From Nocardia vinacea NBRC 16497 (GTDB taxonomy: Bacteria > Actinomycetota > Actinomycetes > Mycobacteriales > Mycobacteriaceae): 64,000 nt of DNA. A program made the position numbers and the translations under genes. Location of the stretch: positions 1-64,000 of the forward strand of contig NZ_BAGN01000158.1 of NCBI RefSeq assembly GCF_000308835.1. Reading direction: 5' to 3'. The notes under the pieces are model-generated. The model searched no databases, was not told the origin of the DNA, and saw only the letters and a program-made list of their open reading frames with translations. Shown piece after piece: positions 7,539-15,717 of the stretch (positions within the stretch are counted from its first letter, which is position 1; every line of letters starts with the position of its first letter).

Positions 7539-9056
7539 GTGCCTACCAACCAGACAACCACCGGATCGCTGCTTGCCGCGCTGTGCCCCGATCTGCGGGC
7601 CGCGCTGACCCGTGTCGGCTACGACGCCGACACGCTGTTGGAAGTGCTCGGCGCCGACGCACACGCCGCACTGGGCCGGTCCGAACCGGTACCGGTGCGT
7701 CGCGCCGCTCGCCGAGCGGGCGCACTCGGAACCCTGATCCGCCTGTTGCTGCTCGGTGACGCACTGCCCGAACGCGAGGTCGCGGCCGCACTGGCACCGG
7801 TGGATATCGACCGCGCGGTAGCCGCCGGCCTGCTCGCCCGTGACGGTGACGATGTGCGCGCGGCCCTGGACCTGCGTCCGCTCGACGCGGGCGAGGGCAC
7901 CCGCTGGATCCTGTCCGACCTCGACGATTCGATGTTCCGGCGCACCCTGACCGAGGATCACGTGCTCGGCGTCGGCCACGCCTCCCTGTCGCTGTTGCGC
8001 GCCACCCCCACCCGTCGCGTTGGTTCGGTCCTGGACCTGGGCACCGGCTGCGGCGTCCAGGCCGTTCACGCCGCCGCGTACGCGAACCGGGTGACCGCGA
8101 CCGACGTGAACCCGCGCGCTCTGTGGCTGGCCGAGGCGACGGCCGCACTCAACGGACTCGATATCGAACTTCTGGCCGGTTCCTGGTTCGAGCCGGTGGC
8201 CGGTCGCCGCTTCGACCAGGTGGTGGCCAATCCGCCGTTCGTCGTAGGCCCCGCCCGCATCGAACACACCTACCGCGACTCCGGCCTCGCCCTCGACGGC
8301 GCAAGCGAATTGGTGATCTCGCAAGCACCCGCCCTGCTCGCCCCCGGAGGCACCGCCGCGATGCTGGCGGCGTGGGTGCATGCCGACGGCGAGGACTGGC
8401 GCCAACGCGTCTCGTCCTGGCTGCCCGCGCACGGCATCGATGCCTGGGTGGTCCAACGCGATGTCGCCGATCCGGCCCTCTATGTCGGAACATGGCTGCG
8501 TGACGCGGGTTTGGATCCGCGCGACCCGGCCGCACAGGAGCGCGCCGAACAGTGGCTCGACGCCTTCACCGCCGCCGGTGTCGAGGGCATCGGCTTCGGC
8601 TTCGTCTACCTGCACGCCATCGACGGTCCGACCGAACTGCTCGCCGAGGACCTGACGCACGGCTTCGACGATCCGCTCGGCGCCGAGGCCACCGCGTATT
8701 TCGCGCGCTCGGCCTGGTTGCGCCACGCCGCCGCCGAGGAAAATCTCGCCTGGTCAACACGTTTCGTGGTCGATCCGGCAACCGCGCTGGAACGGGTCTA
8801 TCTGCACAGCGAATTCGGTTGGGAGCAGCAGGTCGCGCGGCTGCACCGCGGCGACGGTCCGCGCTGGCAGCACGAGGTGGACGAGTCCACCATCGCACTG
8901 GTCGCGGGAATGCGCGCCGAGGGTTTGCCGTTACAAGAGCTGGTAGAACTGCTCGCGCTCGCCGACGGATCGGGCGAAGTGACCGAGGAGTTCGCAGCCG
9001 ACGCATTATCCGTGGTGGCCGGATTGGTTCGCCACGGTTTGGTGCGACCCGTGTAA
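7539..9056 (+). CDS. DUF7059/class I SAM-dependent methyltransferase
   Basis: About 505 residues from GTG 7539. An N-terminal all-helical region (residues 1-130, DUF7059-like) precedes a Rossmann methyltransferase with motif I VLDLGTGCGVQAVHA and the catalytic-type motif NPPFVVG. The Asn-Pro-Pro-Phe motif is that of amino-group methyltransferases acting on adenine, glutamine or other planar nitrogens (PrmC, RlmG, HsdM relatives). An rRNA or protein target is therefore more likely than a small molecule. The C-terminal 150 residues are an extra domain. It lies directly upstream of sigB with its own stop 194 bp before the sigB start. Confidence 0.8.
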   Translation: MPTNQTTTGSLLAALCPDLRAALTRVGYDADTLLEVLGADAHAALGRSEPVPVRRAARRAGALGTLIRLLLLGDALPEREVAAALAPVDIDRAVAAGLLARDGDDVRAALDLRPLDAGEGTRWILSDLDDSMFRRTLTEDHVLGVGHASLSLLRATPTRRVGSVLDLGTGCGVQAVHAAAYANRVTATDVNPRALWLAEATAALNGLDIELLAGSWFEPVAGRRFDQVVANPPFVVGPARIEHTYRDSGLALDGASELVISQAPALLAPGGTAAMLAAWVHADGEDWRQRVSSWLPAHGIDAWVVQRDVADPALYVGTWLRDAGLDPRDPAAQERAEQWLDAFTAAGVEGIGFGFVYLHAIDGPTELLAEDLTHGFDDPLGAEATAYFARSAWLRHAAAEENLAWSTRFVVDPATALERVYLHSEFGWEQQVARLHRGDGPRWQHEVDESTIALVAGMRAEGLPLQELVELLALADGSGEVTEEFAADALSVVAGLVRHGLVRPV

Positions 9057-9188
9057 CGAAGCGGCAACCGCTCGCATCCCGCCGAACGCTTCGCGCACGG
9101 GCGGTTCCGACAGGGTGGGGTTCTCAGGAACTTCTCAGACGCGAGTGATGGAAACCGCAGTTCAGAGCGGTTTATCGGAGCAGTAGCG

Positions 9189-9215
9189 GGGAACTTTCTA
9201 CTTGTCGGGTCCGTT
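9189..9215 (+). promoter_or_regulatory. ECF-sigma (SigE/SigH-type) promoter of sigB
   Basis: GGGAAC at 9189-9194 and CGTT at 9212-9215 are separated by 17 bp and lie 35 bp before the sigB start. This is the -35/-10 pattern recognised by SigE/SigH-type ECF factors in mycobacteria, where sigB is a known target of those factors. The elements are seen directly; the factor that reads them is inferred. An AGGAGG ribosome-binding site follows at 9239-9244. Confidence 0.75.
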
Positions 9216-9250
9216 GTTCGGAGTGAGACACCACCGACAGGAGGCAAGTC

Positions 9251-10219
9251 ATGACAAGCCCCGCCACCACTCGTGTGCGCACCAGCGATTCGGACCTCGA
9301 CGCCCAGAGCCCTGCCGCCGACCTGGTACGTGTGTACCTGAACGGGATCGGCCGTACCGCACTGCTCACGGCAGCCGACGAGGTCGAGCTGGCCAAGCGT
9401 ATCGAGGCGGGCCTCTATGCGCAGCATCTGCTGGAGACCGGCAAACGACTGTCGGCCACCCGCAAACGCGATCTGGCCGCCATCGTTCGCGAAGGCCAGA
9501 CCGCGCGCTCGCATCTGCTCGAAGCCAACCTCCGGCTCGTGGTCTCCCTCGCCAAGCGCTACACCGGCCGCGGTATGCCGCTGCTGGACCTGATCCAGGA
9601 GGGCAACCTCGGCCTGATCAGGGCAATGGAGAAGTTCGACTACGCCAAGGGATTCAAGTTCTCCACCTATGCCACCTGGTGGATTCGTCAGGCCATCACC
9701 CGCGGTATGGCCGATCAGAGCCGCACCATCCGCCTGCCCGTGCATCTGGTCGAGCAGGTCAACAAGCTGGCCAGGATCAAGCGGGAACTGCATCAGCAGC
9801 TCGGTCGCGAGGCCACCGATGCCGAACTCGCCAACGAGTCCGGCATTCCGGTCGACAAGATCTCCGATCTGCTCGACCACAGCCGCGACCCGGTAAGCCT
9901 GGATATGCCGGTCGGCAATGACGAAGAGGCCCCGCTGGGCGATTTCATCGAGGACTCCGAGGCAACTTCGGCCGAATCCGCCGTGATCGCCGGGCTCCTG
10001 CACCACGATGTGCGCAGCGTGCTCGCCACCCTGGACGAGCGTGAACAGCAGGTCATCCGGTTGCGCTTCGGCCTGGACGACGGTCAGCCGCGCACCCTCG
10101 ATCAGATCGGCAAGCTCTTCGGGCTCTCCCGCGAGCGTGTTCGTCAGATCGAGCGTGAGGTCATGTCGAAGCTGCGCAAGGGAGAGCGGGCCGACCGCCT
10201 GCGTGCCTACGCCAGCTGA
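9251..10219 (+). CDS. sigB: Group 2 RNA polymerase sigma factor SigB
   Basis: 322 residues, the usual SigB length. Region 1.2 begins at DLVRVYLNGIGRTALLTAAD. Region 2 carries EANLRLVVSLAKRYTGRGMP and the -10 recognition helix FSTYATWWIRQAITRGMADQ. Region 3 starts at RTIRLPVHLVEQVNKLARIK, and region 4.2 has LSRERVRQIEREVMSKLRK, the -35 recognition helix. It lacks the long N-terminal extension of the primary factor SigA, which makes it the primary-like, non-essential paralogue that supports stress and stationary-phase transcription. The ECF-type promoter upstream fits stress induction. Position before ideR matches Rv2710-Rv2711. Confidence 0.96.
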   Translation: MTSPATTRVRTSDSDLDAQSPAADLVRVYLNGIGRTALLTAADEVELAKRIEAGLYAQHLLETGKRLSATRKRDLAAIVREGQTARSHLLEANLRLVVSLAKRYTGRGMPLLDLIQEGNLGLIRAMEKFDYAKGFKFSTYATWWIRQAITRGMADQSRTIRLPVHLVEQVNKLARIKRELHQQLGREATDAELANESGIPVDKISDLLDHSRDPVSLDMPVGNDEEAPLGDFIEDSEATSAESAVIAGLLHHDVRSVLATLDEREQQVIRLRFGLDDGQPRTLDQIGKLFGLSRERVRQIEREVMSKLRKGERADRLRAYAS

Positions 10220-10233
10220 TTCCCGCGATAGCT

Positions 10234-10254
10234 CGTGCCGGTGATCCCGGCACG
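10234..10254 (+). terminator. Hairpin after sigB
   Basis: CGTGCCGG and CCGGCACG form a perfect 8-bp stem with a 5-nt loop, starting 15 bp after the sigB stop. There is no T-run, which is usual for high-GC actinobacteria. Probable transcription terminator. Confidence 0.55.
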
Positions 10255-10592
10255 TGCCCATAACGCCGGACTGGTCCGAGGCAGGTTCGGCATCCGGCTT
10301 GGTGACCCTGGACGGTCACCTCGAAACGCCGACCGGTGACCGCGCGTCCCGTCCCCTCCGGGTTCGCGCGAGCCGGTCGGCGAACCCCATCCAATCCCTG
10401 CCGGGTCCGTCGTCGACGGCGACGTTCCCTGGTTTCAGTTCGAGCAGGCTCGCGAAATCATCCTGCACTCGGCCGCTGCCGACGCACCTACGCGCCACGG
10501 CGGCCAGGGTGCCCCAGGCGCTGAATCCGGCGCTTGGAGCGGGGACGACGCGAGGTGGGGTCGGTGCCGCGGCCGTTCGGCATTTCCGCGCG

Positions 10593-10664
10593 ATGCAGGG
10601 ACCCACACTCCAGGATGTGGCCAAAGCGGCCGGTGTGCACACTGCACCATGCAACGGCACTTCG
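10593..10664 (+). pseudogene. Relic of a LacI-type helix-turn-helix
   Basis: The stretch from sigB to the next gene (10255-10790) holds no intact gene. Within it, an ATG at 10593 opens MQGPTLQDVAKAAGVHTA, nearly the canonical start of a LacI/PurR DNA-binding domain (TLxDVAxxAGVSxxTVSRxL). The expected recognition helix is replaced by PCNGTSSHL and no periplasmic-binding-like domain follows. I read this as a decayed N-terminal fragment. It could also be a chance match; only about 18 residues look convincing. Confidence 0.35.
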
Positions 10665-10790
10665 AGCCACCTGCTGGCCCCGCCGCTGACCGGTCCGCCC
10701 GCGATCGCGGCGCTGCTGATGCTCCCTCGTGCGGCTATGGTCCCTGCATCGCTCGGGGTCGTACGGCCCAGGGCGGCGAGTTGCGGGAGC

Positions 10791-13559
10791 TCAGCCGAGG
10801 CGGCGGGGGCCGGTATCGAAGCGGCTGGGTTGGGGGCCGAAGCGGGCTCGGGCGTAGAGGATTGCGGCAGCGTTGGGAGATGCGAGGACGGGGTCGAAAG
10901 ACAGTTCGCGGATTTCGGGGAGGTCGTCGAATAGGGCTGAGACGCGTTGAACGAGTTCGACAAGCGCGGGTTTGTCGACGCGCGGGCTGGCGGGGGTGCC
11001 GGAGAGGAGTGGGGCGGCGCGAGGGGCGTCGATGAGGGCGGACGCTTCGTCGGCGGTGAGTGGGAGGGCGCGGTAGGCGCGGTCGCCGAGGAGTTCGATG
11101 ATCATGCCGGAGAGGCCGAATTCGATGACCGAGCCGAAGGATGGGTCGTCCTGCACCCGCAGCACACAGCCGACGCCGGGGCTGGCCATCTTCTGGATGT
11201 GCACGGCGGGATCACCGCATAGTTCCGCCAGGTGCGAGTAGGCCTGGCGCACAGCTTCAGGCCGCCACAGGTCCAGCCGAACCCCACTGAGATCCGGTCG
11301 GCGCCGCCACATTTCGCCGGTCGCCTTGGCCGCGACCGGGTAGCCGAGTTCTTCGGCCGCCGCCACTGCCTCGTCGGCGCTGCGGACCTCGCGGAATTCG
11401 ACGACGTGAATTCCGTAGCAGTCCAACAGGTCCACTGCTTCCAGATCGGTGAGCCAACGCCCGTCGGATTCACGCATCCAGCCGGCGACCAGCCGCTCCG
11501 CCCGTTCCGCGTCGATGCCCGCCGGACGCACCACGGTCGACACCGGTTTCGTGCGCCATTGCGCGTATCGGTGTGCCCTGGCCAGTGCCCGTGCGGCCCG
11601 CTCGGGATCCGGATAGGACGGTATCGATCCGCGCACCGCAGTACCGCCCGGACCGCGCATAGCGAGTAGGTTCGGGATCCCTTGCTCGGCAACGAAAGTG
11701 GTGAGAATGGGTTTCGCCGCATCGGGCACGGCCGCTGCGGCCTCGCGAATGGCATCGGCGAATCCGGCCATCCGCAGCGGCACCGGCGGCGCGAAAACCA
11801 CGATAACCGCGTCGATCTCCTCCGAGCGCAGCGCGGCGACCACCGCGTCCAGATAGGCGCCGGGCGTCGCGTCGGGCCCCAGGTTCACCGGATCGCCGAT
11901 CGACTCCTCGTCCACCACACGCTCGGTCGGGCGCGGGCGCCGAACATTGTCGAACGGCACCGCGGCCGGACGTCGGACCTCGAGACCCTCACCGCGTGCG
12001 GCATCGACGGCCAGCCAGTTCAGCGCCGCGCTATTGCCGATCACGGCGACTCGAGGACCCGCGGGCAGCGGCTGATAGCCCAGCAGCGCCGCACAGTCGA
12101 ACAGCTCCGAAATCGAGTCGACCTGAACGATTCCCGACTGCGCGAACAGGTCCCGCACGATCGATCGGTCCATATCGCCGGTCGGCTGGGACCGCGCGGC
12201 CAATCGCCCACTGCTCACCGCGACGATCGGTTTACTGCGCGCGACCCGACGCGCGATCCGGGAAAATTTGCGCGGATTACCGAAGCTCTCCAGATACAGC
12301 AGGATCACATCGGTGGCGGAGTCGGTGTCCCAGTATTGCAGCAGGTCGTTGCCGGACACATCCGCGCGATTACCCGCCGAGACGAAGGTCGACAATCCGA
12401 GGTTGCGCGCGGCGGCCTCACCTAGGATGGCCGCACCCAACGGTCCGGATTGACAGAAGAATCCGATGCGGCCGGGCCCGGGCAGTACCGAGGCCAGGGT
12501 CGCGTTCAATGAAACCGAGGCATCGGTGTTGGCGATGCCGAGCGCGCTAGGCCCGACCACCCGCATCCCGTGTCCACGTGCCGCGGCAACCAACTCGTGT
12601 TCGGCCACCACACCGCCATCACCGGTCTCCCCGAAGCCCGCGGTGAGCACGACCAACCCCTTGACCCCCTTGGCCATACAGTCGTCCAGAACAGAGCTGA
12701 TCGCCTCCGGAGGCACGGCAACCACCGCGAGATCCACCTCATCGGGAATATCGCGCACCGTCGGGTAAGCCCGTACCCCGCGCACTGATCGCCGGTTCGG
12801 ATTGACCGGGAACACCGGACCTTGGAAAACCCCGGAAAGCAGATTGGCCAAGATCACTCCGCCGACCCGGGCCGGGCCCACAGTGGCGCCGATCACCGCG
12901 ACCGAACGCGGCGCGAGCAGATTGCCGACACTGCGCGCCTCGGAGGCGCGTTCGCGCGAATCCCGCACCGAGAGCAGTGCCTCGGTGGGATCGATGGCGA
13001 ATTCCAAATGCAGCACCGAACCGTCCCTGGCGCGCTCCACCTGATAGCCCGCGTCACGGAATACGGTGACCATCACTTTGTTCTCGGCGAGCACTTCCGC
13101 GACGAACGTCTCGATCTTGTTCTCCGCGGCCGCACCCGCCAGATGTTCGAGCAGGATGGAACCGAGCCCGCGTCCCTGATGCTCGTCGGCCACCACGAAT
13201 GCGACTTCGGCGGCGCGCGGTCCGGTCCGGTCGGTCAGCAGTTCGTAGCGGCCGACCGCGATGATTGCCTCACCCAGTACCAGCAGCAGTCCGACCCGGT
13301 CGTGGTGGTCGACATGGGTGGAGCGGTACAGATCCTTGGGCGAAATACGCGGGTACGGACCGAAGTACCGCAGGTATCGGGAGCGATCCGACAATGCCTC
13401 GTGGAACACCTGCAGTCGCTCGGCGTCATCGGGCGTGATCGGGCGCAGGCGCACCACGCCACCGTCCGAGGCGAGTACATCGGCGAACCAGTGCTGTGGC
13501 GGCGGAGGCGGTACCGCGGGCGTACTCGGGGAATCCGGGACGGGCGAGTTCTCAGTCAC
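10791..13559 (-). CDS. GNAT acetyltransferase fused to ADP-forming acyl-CoA synthetase-like domains (Pat type)
   Basis: 922 residues from GTG 13559, which has a GGAGGA ribosome-binding site. An N-terminal GNAT domain (about 25-190; GRGLGSILLEHL is the acetyl-CoA loop) is followed by a CoA-binding Rossmann domain (APRSVAVIGAT near 215), a succinyl-CoA-ligase-like domain (GFFCQSGPLGAAIL, SAGNRADVSGNDLLQYWDTD) and a C-terminal ATP-grasp domain (LDCYGIHV to the end). This is the architecture of bacterial protein lysine acetyltransferases such as PatZ, here with GNAT first, as reported for actinomycete Pat enzymes. Likely role: acetylating metabolic enzymes such as acetyl-CoA synthetase. It overlaps acuC by 8 bp and is translated after it. 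Confidence 0.85.
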   Translation of the reverse strand: MTENSPVPDSPSTPAVPPPPPQHWFADVLASDGGVVRLRPITPDDAERLQVFHEALSDRSRYLRYFGPYPRISPKDLYRSTHVDHHDRVGLLLVLGEAIIAVGRYELLTDRTGPRAAEVAFVVADEHQGRGLGSILLEHLAGAAAENKIETFVAEVLAENKVMVTVFRDAGYQVERARDGSVLHLEFAIDPTEALLSVRDSRERASEARSVGNLLAPRSVAVIGATVGPARVGGVILANLLSGVFQGPVFPVNPNRRSVRGVRAYPTVRDIPDEVDLAVVAVPPEAISSVLDDCMAKGVKGLVVLTAGFGETGDGGVVAEHELVAAARGHGMRVVGPSALGIANTDASVSLNATLASVLPGPGRIGFFCQSGPLGAAILGEAAARNLGLSTFVSAGNRADVSGNDLLQYWDTDSATDVILLYLESFGNPRKFSRIARRVARSKPIVAVSSGRLAARSQPTGDMDRSIVRDLFAQSGIVQVDSISELFDCAALLGYQPLPAGPRVAVIGNSAALNWLAVDAARGEGLEVRRPAAVPFDNVRRPRPTERVVDEESIGDPVNLGPDATPGAYLDAVVAALRSEEIDAVIVVFAPPVPLRMAGFADAIREAAAAVPDAAKPILTTFVAEQGIPNLLAMRGPGGTAVRGSIPSYPDPERAARALARAHRYAQWRTKPVSTVVRPAGIDAERAERLVAGWMRESDGRWLTDLEAVDLLDCYGIHVVEFREVRSADEAVAAAEELGYPVAAKATGEMWRRRPDLSGVRLDLWRPEAVRQAYSHLAELCGDPAVHIQKMASPGVGCVLRVQDDPSFGSVIEFGLSGMIIELLGDRAYRALPLTADEASALIDAPRAAPLLSGTPASPRVDKPALVELVQRVSALFDDLPEIRELSFDPVLASPNAAAILYARARFGPQPSRFDTGPRRLG

Positions 13560-14829
13560 GGGGGTCCTCCGGATCAAGGCCGAGCAACCCGAAGGTGGCT
13601 CGGCGCGTAGCCAATACGGCCGTATCGATAGCGCGCTGCGCGCGGTCGGTGCGAGCGTCCCCAGTTTCCCCCGTGCCGCCGGGACCATCCCACGGGCGGT
13701 AGGCGGTATCACCACCGTCACCCATGGTGCGCGGCGGATCGACGGTCGGCGCCGCGGACTGGATCATATCGATCCAGTCCTGCGGCACCGCGGTTTTCGG
13801 TGCGACGGTGCGATCCAGCGCGGTCGCCAGCAGATGCGTCCAGGCGCGCGGCACCACCCGCACCAGGCCGTAGCCACCGCCGCCGACTGCGAGCCAACGG
13901 CCTTCGGCGTACTCGTCGGCCAAATCCCGCATGGCGATAAAGGCGGCGCGTTGACCGTCGACGGTCAGTTCCATATCGGCGAGTGGGTCCTCCCGATGGG
14001 TGTCGACACCGCATTGGCTGACCACGATCTGCGGCCGGAACGCCGCCAGCGCACCGGGCACGATCGCGTGAAAGCCGCGCAGCCACTGCGGATCCCGGGT
14101 GCCCGGCAGGACCGCCAGATTGATCGCGGTGCCCTCGGCGGCGCCGTGGCCGGTCTCCTCCGGCCAGCCGGTATTGGGCCACAGCGTAGCCGGATGCTGA
14201 TGAATCGAGATCGTCAGTACTCGGGGGTCGCCGTAAAAGGCGCGCTGCACACCGTCACCGTGATGCACGTCGACATCGATGTAGGCGATCCGATCGAATC
14301 CGTTGTCCAGCAGCCAGGAGATGGCCACGGCCGCATCGTTGTAGATGCAGAATCCGGCCGCCGAATCCGGCATCGCGTGATGCATGCCGCCACCGATGCT
14401 CACTGCGCGCCGGGTGCGCCCCTGGGCGATCTCGCGTGCCGCAGCCAATGTGCCGCCGACGATCACCGAGGCCGCCTGATGCATCCGCGGGAACACCGGA
14501 TTATCCGGTGAGCCGAGACCGTACGGCGGTGCGAGCGGCGCATCCGCGGGCGGTGTGGCATGTTCGACGGCCTCGATGTAGTCCGCGGTATGGATGCGCA
14601 GCAAATCGGATACGTCGGCCCGCTCGGGCACCAATCGCTCGACACCGTCGAGTAATCCGAGACTTTCCGCCAGGGCCATGGTGAACTGCAGGCGCGCCGG
14701 TTTCATGGGGTGCTCCGGCGTCCATGCGTAGTCGAGGAAGCGGTCGGTCCAGACAACCGTGCCGGGTCGCGCCTCGAGATCACCTTCGTCGAGCGGCGCG
14801 GACTGTTCGCCGTGCGGTGCAGTGGCCAT
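13552..14829 (-). CDS. acuC: Acetoin utilisation protein AcuC, class I/II HDAC-fold deacetylase
   Basis: 425 residues from ATG 14829. The histone-deacetylase (arginase/deacetylase) fold is plain: HPMKPARLQFTMAL near the N-terminus, GGGMHHAMPDSAAGFCIYND with the catalytic His pair, YIDVDVHHGDGVQRAFY with zinc ligands D and H, SIHQHPATLWPNTG, and VVSQCGVDTHREDPLA with the third ligand D. AcuC-type enzymes remove acetyl groups from lysines, including on acetyl-CoA synthetase. The open frame extends far upstream antisense to galE and ideR, but similarity starts here. The 8-bp overlap with the downstream acetyltransferase gene makes an on/off acetylation module. It is divergent from ideR. Confidence 0.92.
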   Translation of the reverse strand: MATAPHGEQSAPLDEGDLEARPGTVVWTDRFLDYAWTPEHPMKPARLQFTMALAESLGLLDGVERLVPERADVSDLLRIHTADYIEAVEHATPPADAPLAPPYGLGSPDNPVFPRMHQAASVIVGGTLAAAREIAQGRTRRAVSIGGGMHHAMPDSAAGFCIYNDAAVAISWLLDNGFDRIAYIDVDVHHGDGVQRAFYGDPRVLTISIHQHPATLWPNTGWPEETGHGAAEGTAINLAVLPGTRDPQWLRGFHAIVPGALAAFRPQIVVSQCGVDTHREDPLADMELTVDGQRAAFIAMRDLADEYAEGRWLAVGGGGYGLVRVVPRAWTHLLATALDRTVAPKTAVPQDWIDMIQSAAPTVDPPRTMGDGGDTAYRPWDGPGGTGETGDARTDRAQRAIDTAVLATRRATFGLLGLDPEDPRD

Positions 14830-15027
14830 GCTCGCAACGCTACGCGGGAAGGTAACGGCCCCGTTGGACGTTCGTATGCAGTAGAAATACAAGCAAGAGC
14901 GAATACGGTGACAGGCCGTGCGCCGACAGAATTCCCACAGCGCAGTCACGCGTGTAGCGCGAAACCACGCGGCACACGGGGGTGCCGACGTGCGTGGGTA
15001 GAATTCGTGCCGACGAAGGGGTAACAG

Positions 15028-15714
15028 GTGAAGGATCTGGTCGACACCACGGAGATGTACCTCCGTACCATCTACGACCTCGAGGAAGAGGGCGTAGTGC
15101 CCCTGCGTGCGCGCATCGCCGAGCGCCTCGAGCAGAGTGGCCCGACGGTCAGCCAGACCGTCGCGCGGATGGAACGCGATGGTCTGCTGCTGGTCGCCGG
15201 TGACCGCCATCTCGAACTGACCGACAAGGGCCGCAGCATGGCGGTCGCGGTCATGCGCAAGCATCGCCTCGCCGAGCGGCTGCTCGTGGACATAATCGGG
15301 CTGGACTGGCAGAACGTGCACGCCGAGGCGTGCCGATGGGAACACGTCATGAGCGAGGATGTCGAGCGGCGGCTGGTCGAGGTGCTCAACCACCCGACCA
15401 CCTCCCCCTACGGCAACCCGATTCCGGGCCTGGACGAGTTGGGCCTCGCCCCGCAGAGCGGCGCCGACGAGACCCTGGTGCGGCTGTCGGATCTGCCGCA
15501 CGGCCAGGTGCACGCGGTCGTGGTGCGTCGCCTCGCCGAGCACATCCAGACCGATCCCGAGGTCATCGGCCAGCTGCGGGAGGCGGGCGTGGTGCCCGAC
15601 GCGCGCGTGACGGTCGAGACCAAACCCGGTTCGGTGGTCATCACCGTGCCCGGTCACGCGGGTTTCGAGCTCTCGGACGAAATGGCCCACGCCGTCCAGG
15701 TGAAGTTGGTCTGA
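15028..15714 (+). CDS. ideR: Iron-dependent repressor IdeR (DtxR family)
   Basis: 228 residues. The N-terminal winged helix (LRARIAERLEQSGPTVSQTV) binds DNA and a dimerisation domain follows, with an SH3-like domain at the C-terminus (VVPDARVTVETKPGSVVITV). The metal ligands of M. tuberculosis IdeR are all present at identical numbers: Met10, Cys102, Glu105, His106 for the primary site and His79, Glu83, His98 for the ancillary site. It therefore should bind Fe(II) and repress iron-uptake genes. GTG start at 15028. A TAGAAT at 14999-15004 could be the -10. It is co-transcribed with galE (3-bp gap), as dtxR-galE is in corynebacteria. Confidence 0.96.
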   Translation: MKDLVDTTEMYLRTIYDLEEEGVVPLRARIAERLEQSGPTVSQTVARMERDGLLLVAGDRHLELTDKGRSMAVAVMRKHRLAERLLVDIIGLDWQNVHAEACRWEHVMSEDVERRLVEVLNHPTTSPYGNPIPGLDELGLAPQSGADETLVRLSDLPHGQVHAVVVRRLAEHIQTDPEVIGQLREAGVVPDARVTVETKPGSVVITVPGHAGFELSDEMAHAVQVKLV

Positions 15715-15717
15715 GGC

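Noticed and set aside
7029..8726. 565-residue minus-strand frame opposite the methyltransferase
   Set aside because: No recognisable motif; the plus strand has LGTGCG and NPPF motifs.
10316..10963. 215-residue minus-strand frame after the acetyltransferase gene
   Set aside because: No recognisable domain, Ala/Pro/Ser-rich, overlaps the acetyltransferase 3' end in another frame.
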